Origin: Chloroflexota bacterium | Lineage (GTDB): Bacteria > Chloroflexota > Anaerolineae > Anaerolineales > Anaerolineaceae | DNA length: 7,857 nt | Reading direction: 5' to 3' | Assembly (NCBI GenBank): GCA_012800995.1 | Contig: JAAZIH010000028.1 | Location: forward strand, 1-7,857 | Shown: in pieces, positions 1 to 6,621 of the stretch | Position numbering within the stretch: position 1 is the first letter of the stretch | How the letters are laid out: the number at the start of each line of letters is the position of its first letter | Made by a program: the position numbers and the translations under genes | Notes under the pieces: model-generated | Seen by the model: the letters and a program-made list of their open reading frames with translations, nothing else | Told to the model about the DNA's origin: nothing | Databases searched by the model: none

Positions 1-17
1 CGCGTTTCAAGCCCGAT

Positions 18-2513
18 TTACAACAAATCCGGCGGATCTGGTTCAACCAGCAGCCACTCACGCGAGGGAACGTCCTCCAGGATGAGATTGGGGTTTGGAC
101 CCCGCACGATAAGCTGCCAGCGGAATTTGCCAGCCATCTTTTCGTAATAACAGGGCGATGGGCCAATGATTGTGGTGCGTTTCAAGCCCATCCCAACGAT
201 TTTTTGATTAAGTTCAGCTGCCAGGGCATCCGCTTTGCTCTGAGCGAGAGCCGGATTGCTCTCCTGGATAAGCAAACGCGTCAAACGGCTGAACGGCGGA
301 TAGTTGAGTTCTCTTCTGTAACTGAGTTCCTGTCGATAAAACTGGTTGAAATCATGTTTGGCGGCAAGTTGAATCACGTTGTTATCAGGCTGATAGGTTT
401 GCATGATAACCCGCCCACCCAAAGGACTGCGCCCCGCGCGACCCGCGACCTGAGTTAAGAGCTGAAAAACTCTTTCACCCGCGCGGTAATCCGGCAGGTT
501 CAAACCGAGTTCTGCCAAAATAATACCCACTAAGGTTACTTTGGGGAAATCGAGCCCTTTGGCAAGCATTTGGGTGCCAATCAATATATCCGCCCGATGC
601 GCACTGAAATGTGAAAGGATTAATTCATGCGCGCCTTTTTCGCGCGTGCTTTCGGCATCCCAGCGTAAAACTCGCGCCTCTGGGAAACTTTCTTTTACAA
701 AATCTTCAAGACGCTCAGTGCCCATACCCAATTGACGGATATGCTTGCTGCCACAAGAGGGGCATGTTTTGGGCATCTGGCGCGTATAGCCGCAGTGATG
801 ACACAGCAAAGCCTTGCGTGAACGGTGAAAAGTGAGTGGGACGTCATCCCGCGGACAACGCACGACAAAGCCACAGGTTCGGCAAAAAACATAGGTCGCG
901 CTACCCTTGCGGTTCAAAAAGAGAATAGCCTGCTGACCGGCTTCCAGAGTCTGCGCTAAAGCTTCCAGTAAGGCGCGCGAAAGCGGTTGTCGGTTGCCCG
1001 CGATAAGTTCCTCGCGCATATCCACAATATGCACCGGTGGCATAAGGGGTGCTGATTCTTCTAAAGTGGACCTGGCATCAACAGCATCGGATTTGTACTC
1101 AAGATGTGCCGGCACACGGCGTGGCAGGCTCAAAAGTTGCCAGTCGCCTTTTTCAGCCTTGTAATATTGGGTAATGCGAGGGGTCGCGCTACCAAGAATC
1201 AAACGCGCGTCACAGATTTTGGCATAAGCCTCAGCGGTTTCCACCGCGTGATAAAAAGGCAGGCGTTCCGTTTCGTCATAAGAGTCGTTATCACACTCGT
1301 CAATCACAATCAAACCGAGCTTTTCCAAAGGCATAAACAAGGCACTTCGCGAACCGATAATGACATTCAGATCGCCCCGTTTCGCCCTGCGCCAGGTGTC
1401 GTAACGTTCGCCATCGGAGAGCTTTGAATGGTAGATGCCCACCTGATTTGGAAAGCGTGCCATAAAGCGCCGGACAGTTAAGGGCGTCATGGCAATTTCA
1501 GGCACGAGTATTAAGGCTTGTTTGCCTTTTGCCAAGACTTCCTGCACCGCGCGCATATAAATTTCTGTTTTGCCTGAACTGGTTACACCATGCAGTAAAA
1601 ACGGTTTGGCGCGTTTGTTCTCTAACTGGGGCGAAATCGCATCCCAAACAGCCTGCTGGTCGCCGGTCAGATTGGGAACAGTGGCATCGGGCACCTCGTA
1701 ATCCACCAAAGGATCGCGCCACACTTCGGTTTCGTTGAAATGAATCAATCCCATATCCGCCAAAAGAGTGAGATCAGCATAATTCGCGTCAGTCTGAGCG
1801 TATATCCACGAGAAGTCAATGGGCATTGGATCCGCCGCCAAACGTTGCAACACAGCCATCCGTCGGCTCTGGGTATTCTCATTCGCGCCGAGACTGTTGA
1901 CTTCAATAGTAGCAACAGTCGAAGCTGGCACAGAAAGCGCCGCTGTTCGGACTGTTTTGCTTTTAACCCGGGGTGGTGGCAGAACATTCTCGCTTCGAAC
2001 AATCCCTTGCGCGCGTAAACGTGCCATTGGCCTTTGCCAGTCTATTTTGGGCATCGCGTAAGAGATTTGCGCGCCCCGTAAAGAGCCCTTCTTTTTAAGG
2101 ATATTTACCAAACGTTTTTGTAAAGGAGACAATGCGGTGAATGTTTTTTCATTTAACGCTGAATCTCGCAGTGTATAAAGCACATCCGCCCGTCGCGACA
2201 AGCCAACCGGAAGCATTAGCCCAACACAAGCACCCAAAGGCGCCATTGTTGCCACAGAGAGCCATTGGGCAAGTTCTAATTGCTGTGATGTTAGGACAGG
2301 CTCATCGGATAAGAGTTCAAGAACATCTTTCAGATCCTCAATCGCGGGCTTTTCTTGATGGGCTAAAACAACCCCCTGTGCTAAACGTCGCCCAAACGGC
2401 ACCAAAACCAGGCTCCCCGGCTGCAGACAGCCTTCAAGCTCAGTCGGCACACGATAAGAATAACTTTGATCGATTTGGCTTATGTTGATACTGACATCAA
2501 CGAATGAACTCAC
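18..2513 (-). CDS. priA: Primosomal protein N' (PriA), replication-restart 3'-5' DNA helicase
   Basis: PriA recognises stalled or repaired replication forks in the cytoplasm and starts reloading of the replicative helicase. The 831-residue product is somewhat longer than E. coli PriA. Visible parts are an N-terminal 3'-DNA-binding domain (about 1-105), a linker and winged-helix region (about 125-275), Walker A GVTSSGKTE (309-317), motif II DECD (405-408), SAT (442-444), a zinc-binding insert with C544, C547, C553, C571, C574, C584 and C587, GTQMLAKG (646-653), QVAGRAGR (688-695) and the C-terminal NYPPFSRL (737-744). Two oddities: motif II is DECD where DEEH is usual, and the eighth zinc Cys is Asp556 (CPRD instead of CPRC). 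The start is GTG, with AGGT five bases upstream, 11 bases after the preceding lipoprotein gene; I see no better in-frame start. Identity is very secure; regulation is inferred from operon spacing. Confidence 0.97.
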   Translation of the reverse strand: MSSFVDVSINISQIDQSYSYRVPTELEGCLQPGSLVLVPFGRRLAQGVVLAHQEKPAIEDLKDVLELLSDEPVLTSQQLELAQWLSVATMAPLGACVGLMLPVGLSRRADVLYTLRDSALNEKTFTALSPLQKRLVNILKKKGSLRGAQISYAMPKIDWQRPMARLRAQGIVRSENVLPPPRVKSKTVRTAALSVPASTVATIEVNSLGANENTQSRRMAVLQRLAADPMPIDFSWIYAQTDANYADLTLLADMGLIHFNETEVWRDPLVDYEVPDATVPNLTGDQQAVWDAISPQLENKRAKPFLLHGVTSSGKTEIYMRAVQEVLAKGKQALILVPEIAMTPLTVRRFMARFPNQVGIYHSKLSDGERYDTWRRAKRGDLNVIIGSRSALFMPLEKLGLIVIDECDNDSYDETERLPFYHAVETAEAYAKICDARLILGSATPRITQYYKAEKGDWQLLSLPRRVPAHLEYKSDAVDARSTLEESAPLMPPVHIVDMREELIAGNRQPLSRALLEALAQTLEAGQQAILFLNRKGSATYVFCRTCGFVVRCPRDDVPLTFHRSRKALLCHHCGYTRQMPKTCPSCGSKHIRQLGMGTERLEDFVKESFPEARVLRWDAESTREKGAHELILSHFSAHRADILIGTQMLAKGLDFPKVTLVGIILAELGLNLPDYRAGERVFQLLTQVAGRAGRSPLGGRVIMQTYQPDNNVIQLAAKHDFNQFYRQELSYRRELNYPPFSRLTRLLIQESNPALAQSKADALAAELNQKIVGMGLKRTTIIGPSPCYYEKMAGKFRWQLIVRGPNPNLILEDVPSREWLLVEPDPPDLL

Positions 2514-2518
2514 ATCTT

Positions 2519-2522
2519 ACCT
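2519..2522 (-). promoter_or_regulatory. Ribosome binding site of priA
   Basis: AGGT sits five bases before the GTG start of priA, in the 11-base gap behind the preceding lipoprotein stop. It supports the GTG at 2513 over the overlapping ATG two bases upstream, which is out of frame and followed directly by TGA. Confidence 0.55.
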
Positions 2523-2524
2523 GC

Positions 2525-3502
2525 TTAGGGCGTGATTACCAATAAATAGTCCGCTGAGAAGATCAGATTTCGACGCATATCTCCGGGAATATCATTGTTG
2601 TTTATAAGATATTGCTGCAAAATGGTTGCCAAACTGGTTTGCCCGACCAATTGGTCAAACTCATTGAAGGCAAAAAACGGATTCAAACGCGCGCCGGAAG
2701 CACTGATGCGCTCCATGTCAATCCGCGCCTGACTCCAGCGTTCGGGCTCGATAATGACGGGATGTTCAGCGAAAAGCAAAAAGTCATTGGGCAAATCTTG
2801 TAAAATCACCTGGAACTGCTTTAGAGTCAGTGTTTGGAAGAGGCTGCCACGTTGTTCCGGGGGCAAATTCCAATCACTGTCAATCTTCCAGGGCTCAAAT
2901 GGAACATCAGAGTTTTGGGTACGGTAATGAATGAAGTTCGACCCATCCGCTGGCATCGTGTCTATTGCCACGTCACTGCCAAAAACACCTGTCAAAACAA
3001 GTTTCACGTCCATCATTTCGCCTTTAAAGGCATGCCGTGCGCGCAAATAGTAAACAGTTATGTCATTACCCAAAAGCGTAATCGTTTCACTATGGATGCC
3101 TCGGTCAATAAGCTGAAATGCAAGCATAGCCGAAAGATTGTATTGGCTGTTATCATCACGTTTGTTGTTTAGGGTCAGGTAATGATAGCCCCAATCCACC
3201 GTGGTATTCTCGCCCACTTTCAGGTCGATAAGACCCGACTCGCGTGTGGGAATGACGGTTGGCGTGTTGGTCGCTGTTGGGCTGGGTATGGGCGTAGGCG
3301 TATCGGTAGGTGTAATGGTGAGCGTAGGTGTTACGGTTGGCGCTTCAGTAGGGGTGGCAGGTTGGGTGGGCGTGATGGTGTTCGTGGGTAGCTGCGTGGG
3401 AAAACCAGTCGGGCGCCCTTCATAAACAGGTTCACAAGCTGTGCCAAATAACAACACGAAGATGGCAGCAAGCAGTATAAAAGAGTATTGTTTTTTAGAC
3501 AT
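2525..3502 (-). CDS. Putative lipoprotein with Thr/Pro-rich linker and unrecognised C-terminal domain
   Basis: I do not recognise the 325-residue product. It begins with a lipoprotein-like signal: MSKKQ, a hydrophobic stretch (about 7-20) and GTAC with Cys23 as the likely lipidated residue. Gly at -3 makes the lipobox atypical. A Thr/Pro-rich linker (about 31-87, many TPT units) then carries a folded-looking domain (about 88-325) with alternating hydrophobic strands and no catalytic motif I can name. It is probably anchored outside the membrane. I chose the ATG at 3502 because GAGGA (3511-3515) lies eight bases upstream; the ATG at 3508 is only two bases from it, and the longer frame opening at 3595 would lie inside the MEMO gene and hide the signal peptide. 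The start overlaps the MEMO stop by eight bases (ATGTCTAA), suggesting translational coupling; priA follows 11 bases later. The gene is well supported, its function is unknown. Confidence 0.88.
   Translation of the reverse strand: MSKKQYSFILLAAIFVLLFGTACEPVYEGRPTGFPTQLPTNTITPTQPATPTEAPTVTPTLTITPTDTPTPIPSPTATNTPTVIPTRESGLIDLKVGENTTVDWGYHYLTLNNKRDDNSQYNLSAMLAFQLIDRGIHSETITLLGNDITVYYLRARHAFKGEMMDVKLVLTGVFGSDVAIDTMPADGSNFIHYRTQNSDVPFEPWKIDSDWNLPPEQRGSLFQTLTLKQFQVILQDLPNDFLLFAEHPVIIEPERWSQARIDMERISASGARLNPFFAFNEFDQLVGQTSLATILQQYLINNNDIPGDMRRNLIFSADYLLVITP
3242..3412 (-). repeat. Low-complexity Thr/Pro-coding repeat in the lipoprotein gene after MEMO
   Basis: This stretch encodes the linker at residues 31-87. 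At DNA level it contains imperfect units; the clearest is an 18-base tandem pair at 3306-3323 and 3324-3341 that match at 14 positions. Its plus strand is rich in G and T. Such linkers tend to vary in length between strains. Confidence 0.7.
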
Positions 3503-4388
3503 TTTCATAGTCCTCACGCCTGATAATAGCTGAAACATAGCCGACCACGCTGCTTTTGTCACCACTCGCAAAGGATGAATCACGATAATCCGCAATGGTA
3601 ACCGTGTTCGCGCCGAGCATTTTGCTTAATTCCAGAATGGTCGCTGTTGGCCCCAAGCCACATGCCTCTGTTTTTCCAGATTCGGAAGCAAGATAAAGCT
3701 GTCGAGCATCGCCAGATTGGAGTGCTTTTATGAAGGCACCATCTAATTCAGAGGCGACACGTTGATGATGAAAATGGGAAAGATCGGTTGATGCAAGCAA
3801 CAAGACTTTTTCGGATAGCTCAAAACCCTGGATAAGCGCAAACAAAGCTTTTGCCAGAGCACGCGCGGTTTTTTCTCTTTGGTCAAGCATCATCACAGGT
3901 AAAATCTGAAAGTCGTCCTTTAGCGTGTATTGTAAGAAGGGCAGCTCGATTTCCAAGGCGTGTTCCTGGTCAAATCGCACTGTTTTTAGGCTTAGCTTAT
4001 CCTCTTGCAAGAGAATGCTCAGGCGGTTTAAACTCTGGTGGTCAACAGGCACCAATCCCAAGGGTGTTTCGTAAACGTCATGCCCACTGGTGATGAGCGG
4101 ATTTATATAAGCACGATGAGAGGGGGAAACGATGATTACTTTCTGGTAGTTTTTTCCCCGCAGTGCCTGAAACGCCGCGGCAGCGGTAGCGCCAGAATAG
4201 CGATAACCGGCATGGGGTACTACCAAAGCGATGAGACCATCATCCTCGACATCAGCTTCAGCTAAGTCCTGCGGTGGATAAGCCGCGAAATAACTTGCCA
4301 ACTCAGCGCGTAAGTGGCTTTCAGTCCCCGGATACCACATCCCGGCAATTGGCGATGGCCTGACATCAAGCAAATTCTCATTGTTCAT
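3495..4388 (-). CDS. amrB: MEMO1-family protein, AmmeMemoRadiSam system protein B
   Basis: The 297-residue product matches the MEMO family, a fold related to class III extradiol dioxygenases, in full length. Diagnostic stretches are RPSPIAGMWYPG (10-21), VPHAGYRYSG (57-66), VSPSHR (87-92), EHALEIELPFLQ (142-153), STDLSHF (200-206), ACGLGPTATI (242-251) and the C-terminal GDKSSVVGYVSA. His59, His91, His205 and Cys243 sit where human MEMO1 has its metal-binding His and Cys residues (aligned from memory). In prokaryotes the family often occurs with an AMMECR1-domain protein and a radical SAM enzyme, a system whose reaction is not settled; neither partner is in this window. It is probably cytoplasmic. 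Its start has only a weak Shine-Dalgarno (AGAG, very close), and a TAAAAT box lies seven bases upstream. The next lipoprotein gene overlaps its stop by eight bases. The gene symbol is a system-style name and less certain than the family. Confidence 0.93.
   Translation of the reverse strand: MNNENLLDVRPSPIAGMWYPGTESHLRAELASYFAAYPPQDLAEADVEDDGLIALVVPHAGYRYSGATAAAAFQALRGKNYQKVIIVSPSHRAYINPLITSGHDVYETPLGLVPVDHQSLNRLSILLQEDKLSLKTVRFDQEHALEIELPFLQYTLKDDFQILPVMMLDQREKTARALAKALFALIQGFELSEKVLLLASTDLSHFHHQRVASELDGAFIKALQSGDARQLYLASESGKTEACGLGPTATILELSKMLGANTVTIADYRDSSFASGDKSSVVGYVSAIIRREDYENV
3511..3515 (-). promoter_or_regulatory. Ribosome binding site that decides the start of the lipoprotein after MEMO
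   Basis: GAGGA on the minus strand lies within the end of the MEMO gene. It is eight bases from the ATG at 3502 but only two bases from the ATG at 3508, so the downstream ATG is favoured. Confidence 0.6.
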
Positions 4389-4394
4389 AGCTCT

Positions 4395-4400
4395 ATTTTA
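4395..4400 (-). promoter_or_regulatory. Candidate -10 box directly before the MEMO gene
   Basis: TAAAAT on the minus strand ends six bases before the MEMO ATG at 4388, so a transcript could start at or next to the ATG and be nearly leaderless. That would fit the weak Shine-Dalgarno. No -35 at normal spacing is visible; the nearest candidate TTGTCG is 21 bases away. The rest of the gap (4389-4495) shows only a direct repeat of GCGAC at 4421-4425 and 4431-4435. Confidence 0.25.
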
Positions 4401-4425
4401 ACACGAGAGACAAGACTTAGGCGAC

Positions 4426-4454
4426 AAAAAGCGACGTGAAAGCTGGGTCACTGT
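4426..4454 (-). terminator. Weak terminator-like hairpin with T-run after the cysteine-peptidase-like gene
   Basis: On the minus strand ACAGTGA pairs with TCACGT (one bulged base, eight-base loop), and five Ts follow three bases later (4430-4426). It lies 42 bases after the stop at 4496. The stem is short and only half GC, so it may be leaky or accidental. If real, it separates the M23/cysteine-peptidase pair from the MEMO-lipoprotein-priA genes. Confidence 0.25.
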
Positions 4455-4495
4455 TCTATTCAGTATTTAAATTAAGAAACTACACTTGAAAGTAA

Positions 4496-5344
4496 CTATT
4501 TCTTCTTCGCGCGGATGAGCAAAAAGCCCGCCGTACCGGTCATGCCCAATTCTTTGCGCAACTCATCATTACTCAAATCAAAAAATAAGCCAACGCCCGG
4601 TTGTGTGGGATCGTATAGCATTTCCTCGAGAATCACGAAGCCCTCGCCATGGTTAATATTAGTTACAGAATACGCCGCGCCATTCTCATCTACACGGGTG
4701 ACAACCAACATGTGGTCGAAACCGCGATAGTTTGAAACACCCTTAAGCACGTATAAATAGAGCCAGTCGCCAACTTCAAGGGGATTTTTCACGAAGTCGT
4801 AGGTGCCGATGCTTTCTTCAACCTGGATATAGTCATAGTCCTCAGGTGGAAAGTAGATGCGATTGAGCGTTTTCATCCCCGAGCAGAAAGGCAACTCTTC
4901 GTCTTTTTCATCCTCACGCAGGCATAAGAGCCACATGTCCTTAACCGGGCTATCTTCCGGCAAAAAGCCACCATCACGCATAATTGCCGCGGTTAAGGGA
5001 CCACAGGCATTATCCGGCGACTCCCAGGGACCATCAAGGTAATCAATTTTTTTCACCATCGCTTTAGCATCTTCGTTTGTCTCGGCGATATAGGTGAGAC
5101 TAACTTCATAGAGTCGCAAAGCCGCCCGTTCTTGCGCGGTCATCGTTGGCGTTGCAGTTGGTGGAACCGGCGTAGGGCTGGGTGTGATGGTGGGGGTGAG
5201 GGTAGCTGTTGGAGTAGGTGTAGCTGTTTTGGTCTTACTTGGCACAGCAGTATGGGTGGAAGTTGGTTCGGCTTTAAAGGGTGGAACACAAGCACCGAGC
5301 AAAATCGTAAGAATTAAAAAAAATGGAATTAGTCTTCGAAACAT
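4496..5344 (-). CDS. Lipoprotein with Thr/Pro-rich linker and C39/papain-like cysteine-peptidase domain
   Basis: The 282-residue product starts with a good lipoprotein signal: MFRR, a hydrophobic core (5-16) and lipobox LGAC with Cys19. A Thr/Pro-rich linker (about 27-69) leads to a domain (about 75-282) that looks like a C39-like papain-fold peptidase. The NACGPLTAAIM stretch gives candidate nucleophile Cys114 at a helix start; FDHMLVVTRV gives His211 at a strand start; Asn229 or Asn231 (VTNIN) could be the third residue. The Gln usually found a few residues before the Cys as oxyanion-hole former is not visible between 90 and 113, so activity is uncertain. Cys141 and Cys154 could form a disulfide. 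The ATG overlaps the stop of the M23 gene by one base (TAATG) and has AGGA nine bases upstream, so the two are probably co-translated and both act outside the membrane. Catalytic function is inferred from motifs only; a non-enzymatic binding protein is possible. Confidence 0.85.
   Translation of the reverse strand: MFRRLIPFFLILTILLGACVPPFKAEPTSTHTAVPSKTKTATPTPTATLTPTITPSPTPVPPTATPTMTAQERAALRLYEVSLTYIAETNEDAKAMVKKIDYLDGPWESPDNACGPLTAAIMRDGGFLPEDSPVKDMWLLCLREDEKDEELPFCSGMKTLNRIYFPPEDYDYIQVEESIGTYDFVKNPLEVGDWLYLYVLKGVSNYRGFDHMLVVTRVDENGAAYSVTNINHGEGFVILEEMLYDPTQPGVGLFFDLSNDELRKELGMTGTAGFLLIRAKKK
5138..5266 (-). repeat. Low-complexity Thr/Pro-coding repeat in the cysteine-peptidase-like lipoprotein gene
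   Basis: This encodes the linker at residues 27-69. It again has an 18-base period: GTAGCTGTT on the plus strand recurs at 5202-5210 and 5220-5228. The linker holds the following domain away from the membrane anchor. Confidence 0.7.
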
Positions 5345-6552
5345 TATTCAATTTCCTGCAAAAAGTCCCATGGATTGACGCGCCCATACTCATCATGGCG
5401 CAACTCAAAATGCAAATGTGGTCCAACCGCATTGCCTGTTTGACCCATTGTGCCGATTTCGTTACCCCGATAAACCTCCTGCCCACAACGCACATCCACA
5501 GTTGCCAAATGAGCGTATAGGCTCTGCCAGCCATTGCCATGATCAATGACCACCATTTCACCGTAGCCCCAGTCGTTCCAGCCAGCATATACCACCACGC
5601 CATTATCCACCGCGCTAATCGGGTCACCAATCGCGCCACCTAAGTCAATACCAAAATGGTTGGCGGCTGGCTGAAAGTCAAAACCGCTCAGAACCGGATC
5701 ACCCGCGATTGGAAAAGTGAATTTTTCAGCACCAATTACACCATCAAATTCGCCTTCACAAGCGCCGGGACCCACGTTTTTGGCAGTCGCCGGTTCCTTG
5801 CGCGTGATACGGGGTGTGCGCCAATCGCTAAAAGCAGCCGTTCCGCCGGGAATGACGAGCAAATTGCCGGGCTCTATATTTGGTTCGGCAAAATCGCCAA
5901 TGCTTGTCATATCTAATCCATTAGGTGGATAATTCACAATTGCCTCTGGGCTGACATTGTAAAAATCCGCCACACCATTCAATCCTTCGCCGGCACTCCA
6001 GCGATGCAAAATGCCATCAATTGGCAAGATGATTAGCTTTTGACCGGGAATCATTGCGTGGGGATCATCCCCAATGGTATAACGGTTGCTCCACAGTAAG
6101 GTCTCAGGGCGGATATTGTACTTCGCTGAAATAGAAAAGATGCTTTCGCCGGCTTGAATAACATGTTCGATGATGCCTGAACGGCTTCGTTCTGGCAATA
6201 TCGTGGTCATTTCCGTGTCACGTGGAATCGCGTTTTTAGAACGCGCGTTTTGATTGATTTCAAAGTCAGGTAAGAGCTTTAGTTCCTCAAGTTCAGCTGC
6301 CAATGCTGAACTGCTGCCAATTTCTGAGGGCTTCTGTCCACTGCGGCTGACAAAAAAGCGATTCATAAAGAGAAGCACTAAGACCATTAATAGCATGGTG
6401 CTCACCATCGCCACGATGCGTCGCGCGGTATCATGCAAGCCCAAGCGCACCAAACGCTCCCAGGTTTTTTGGAACCAGCTTTCCCCTATGGTTTTATCCT
6501 TTTTTTCTGTCAGATCTTTAGAGTCGACGTACGAAATTCCTTCTGAATCCAT
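5344..6552 (-). CDS. Membrane-anchored LysM-M23 family peptidoglycan endopeptidase
   Basis: This 402-residue protein probably cuts peptide cross-bridges of peptidoglycan. It has a charged cytoplasmic N-terminus (1-44), one membrane helix (about 45-67) preceded by RR, a spacer, a LysM domain (about 129-178: HVIQAGESIFSISAKYNI), a second, degenerate LysM-like unit (about 183-237) and a C-terminal M23 domain (about 278-398). The zinc site looks complete: His299 and Asp303 in HFGID, His348 in LYAHL, and His379/His381 in HLHF. Hence an active enzyme is expected, unlike degenerate EnvC-like relatives. Cys265 and Cys356 could pair. The start is uncertain: ATG at 6552 lacks a clear Shine-Dalgarno; a TTG at 6576, directly after an in-frame TGA, would add eight residues, also without well-spaced SD. 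Neither changes the domains. The stop overlaps the start of the cysteine-peptidase-like lipoprotein gene. It is the first gene of the leftward cluster. Confidence 0.93.
   Translation of the reverse strand: MDSEGISYVDSKDLTEKKDKTIGESWFQKTWERLVRLGLHDTARRIVAMVSTMLLMVLVLLFMNRFFVSRSGQKPSEIGSSSALAAELEELKLLPDFEINQNARSKNAIPRDTEMTTILPERSRSGIIEHVIQAGESIFSISAKYNIRPETLLWSNRYTIGDDPHAMIPGQKLIILPIDGILHRWSAGEGLNGVADFYNVSPEAIVNYPPNGLDMTSIGDFAEPNIEPGNLLVIPGGTAAFSDWRTPRITRKEPATAKNVGPGACEGEFDGVIGAEKFTFPIAGDPVLSGFDFQPAANHFGIDLGGAIGDPISAVDNGVVVYAGWNDWGYGEMVVIDHGNGWQSLYAHLATVDVRCGQEVYRGNEIGTMGQTGNAVGPHLHFELRHDEYGRVNPWDFLQEIE
5352..5357 (-). promoter_or_regulatory. Ribosome binding site of the cysteine-peptidase-like lipoprotein gene
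   Basis: AGGAAA on the minus strand lies inside the last codons of the M23 gene, seven bases before the ATG at 5344 (nine from the AGGA core). With the TAATG stop-start overlap it supports translational coupling of the two genes and fixes the start, which also begins the lipoprotein signal. Confidence 0.65.
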
Positions 6553-6576
6553 CGTCTTGATGATATCACGAGTCAA

Positions 6577-6588
6577 TCATTTTAATGA
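6577..6588. repeat. Short inverted repeat TCATT-TT-AATGA upstream of the M23 gene
   Basis: The perfect five-base arms around TT lie 25 bases before the chosen ATG of the M23 gene and include the alternative TAAAAT box. It could be a small operator, but a 10-base-arm match of this AT-rich kind is also expected by chance. An unrelated eight-base palindrome, AAAGCTTT, lies at 6599-6606. Confidence 0.2.
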
Positions 6589-6621
6589 ATCCCCCGCCAA
6601 AGCTTTAGGTGGTAAAATTTG

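Noticed and set aside
1104..1427. 107-codon plus-strand open frame inside priA.
   Set aside because: It is antisense to helicase motifs of PriA and has no supporting motif or ribosome site.
3242..3412. Repetitive G/T-rich DNA that could suggest a CRISPR array or minisatellite.
   Set aside because: Units are short and imperfect, with no spacers, and translate to a regular Thr/Pro linker in frame.
3503..3595. Longer start for the lipoprotein gene, opening at 3595 with an N-terminal extension of 31 residues.
   Set aside because: It lies wholly within the MEMO coding region, would bury the lipoprotein signal, and the ATG at 3502 has a well-spaced GAGGA.
5274..5639. 121-codon minus-strand open frame across the M23/lipoprotein junction.
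   Set aside because: It runs in another frame through the catalytic M23 motifs and the lipoprotein signal, both of which are clearly coding.
6566..6580. Tiny upstream reading frame (ATG ATT GAC TCG TGA, minus strand) with GGGGGA nine bases before it, ahead of the M23 gene.
   Set aside because: Four codons with no regulatory residues or alternative hairpins visible; probably chance.
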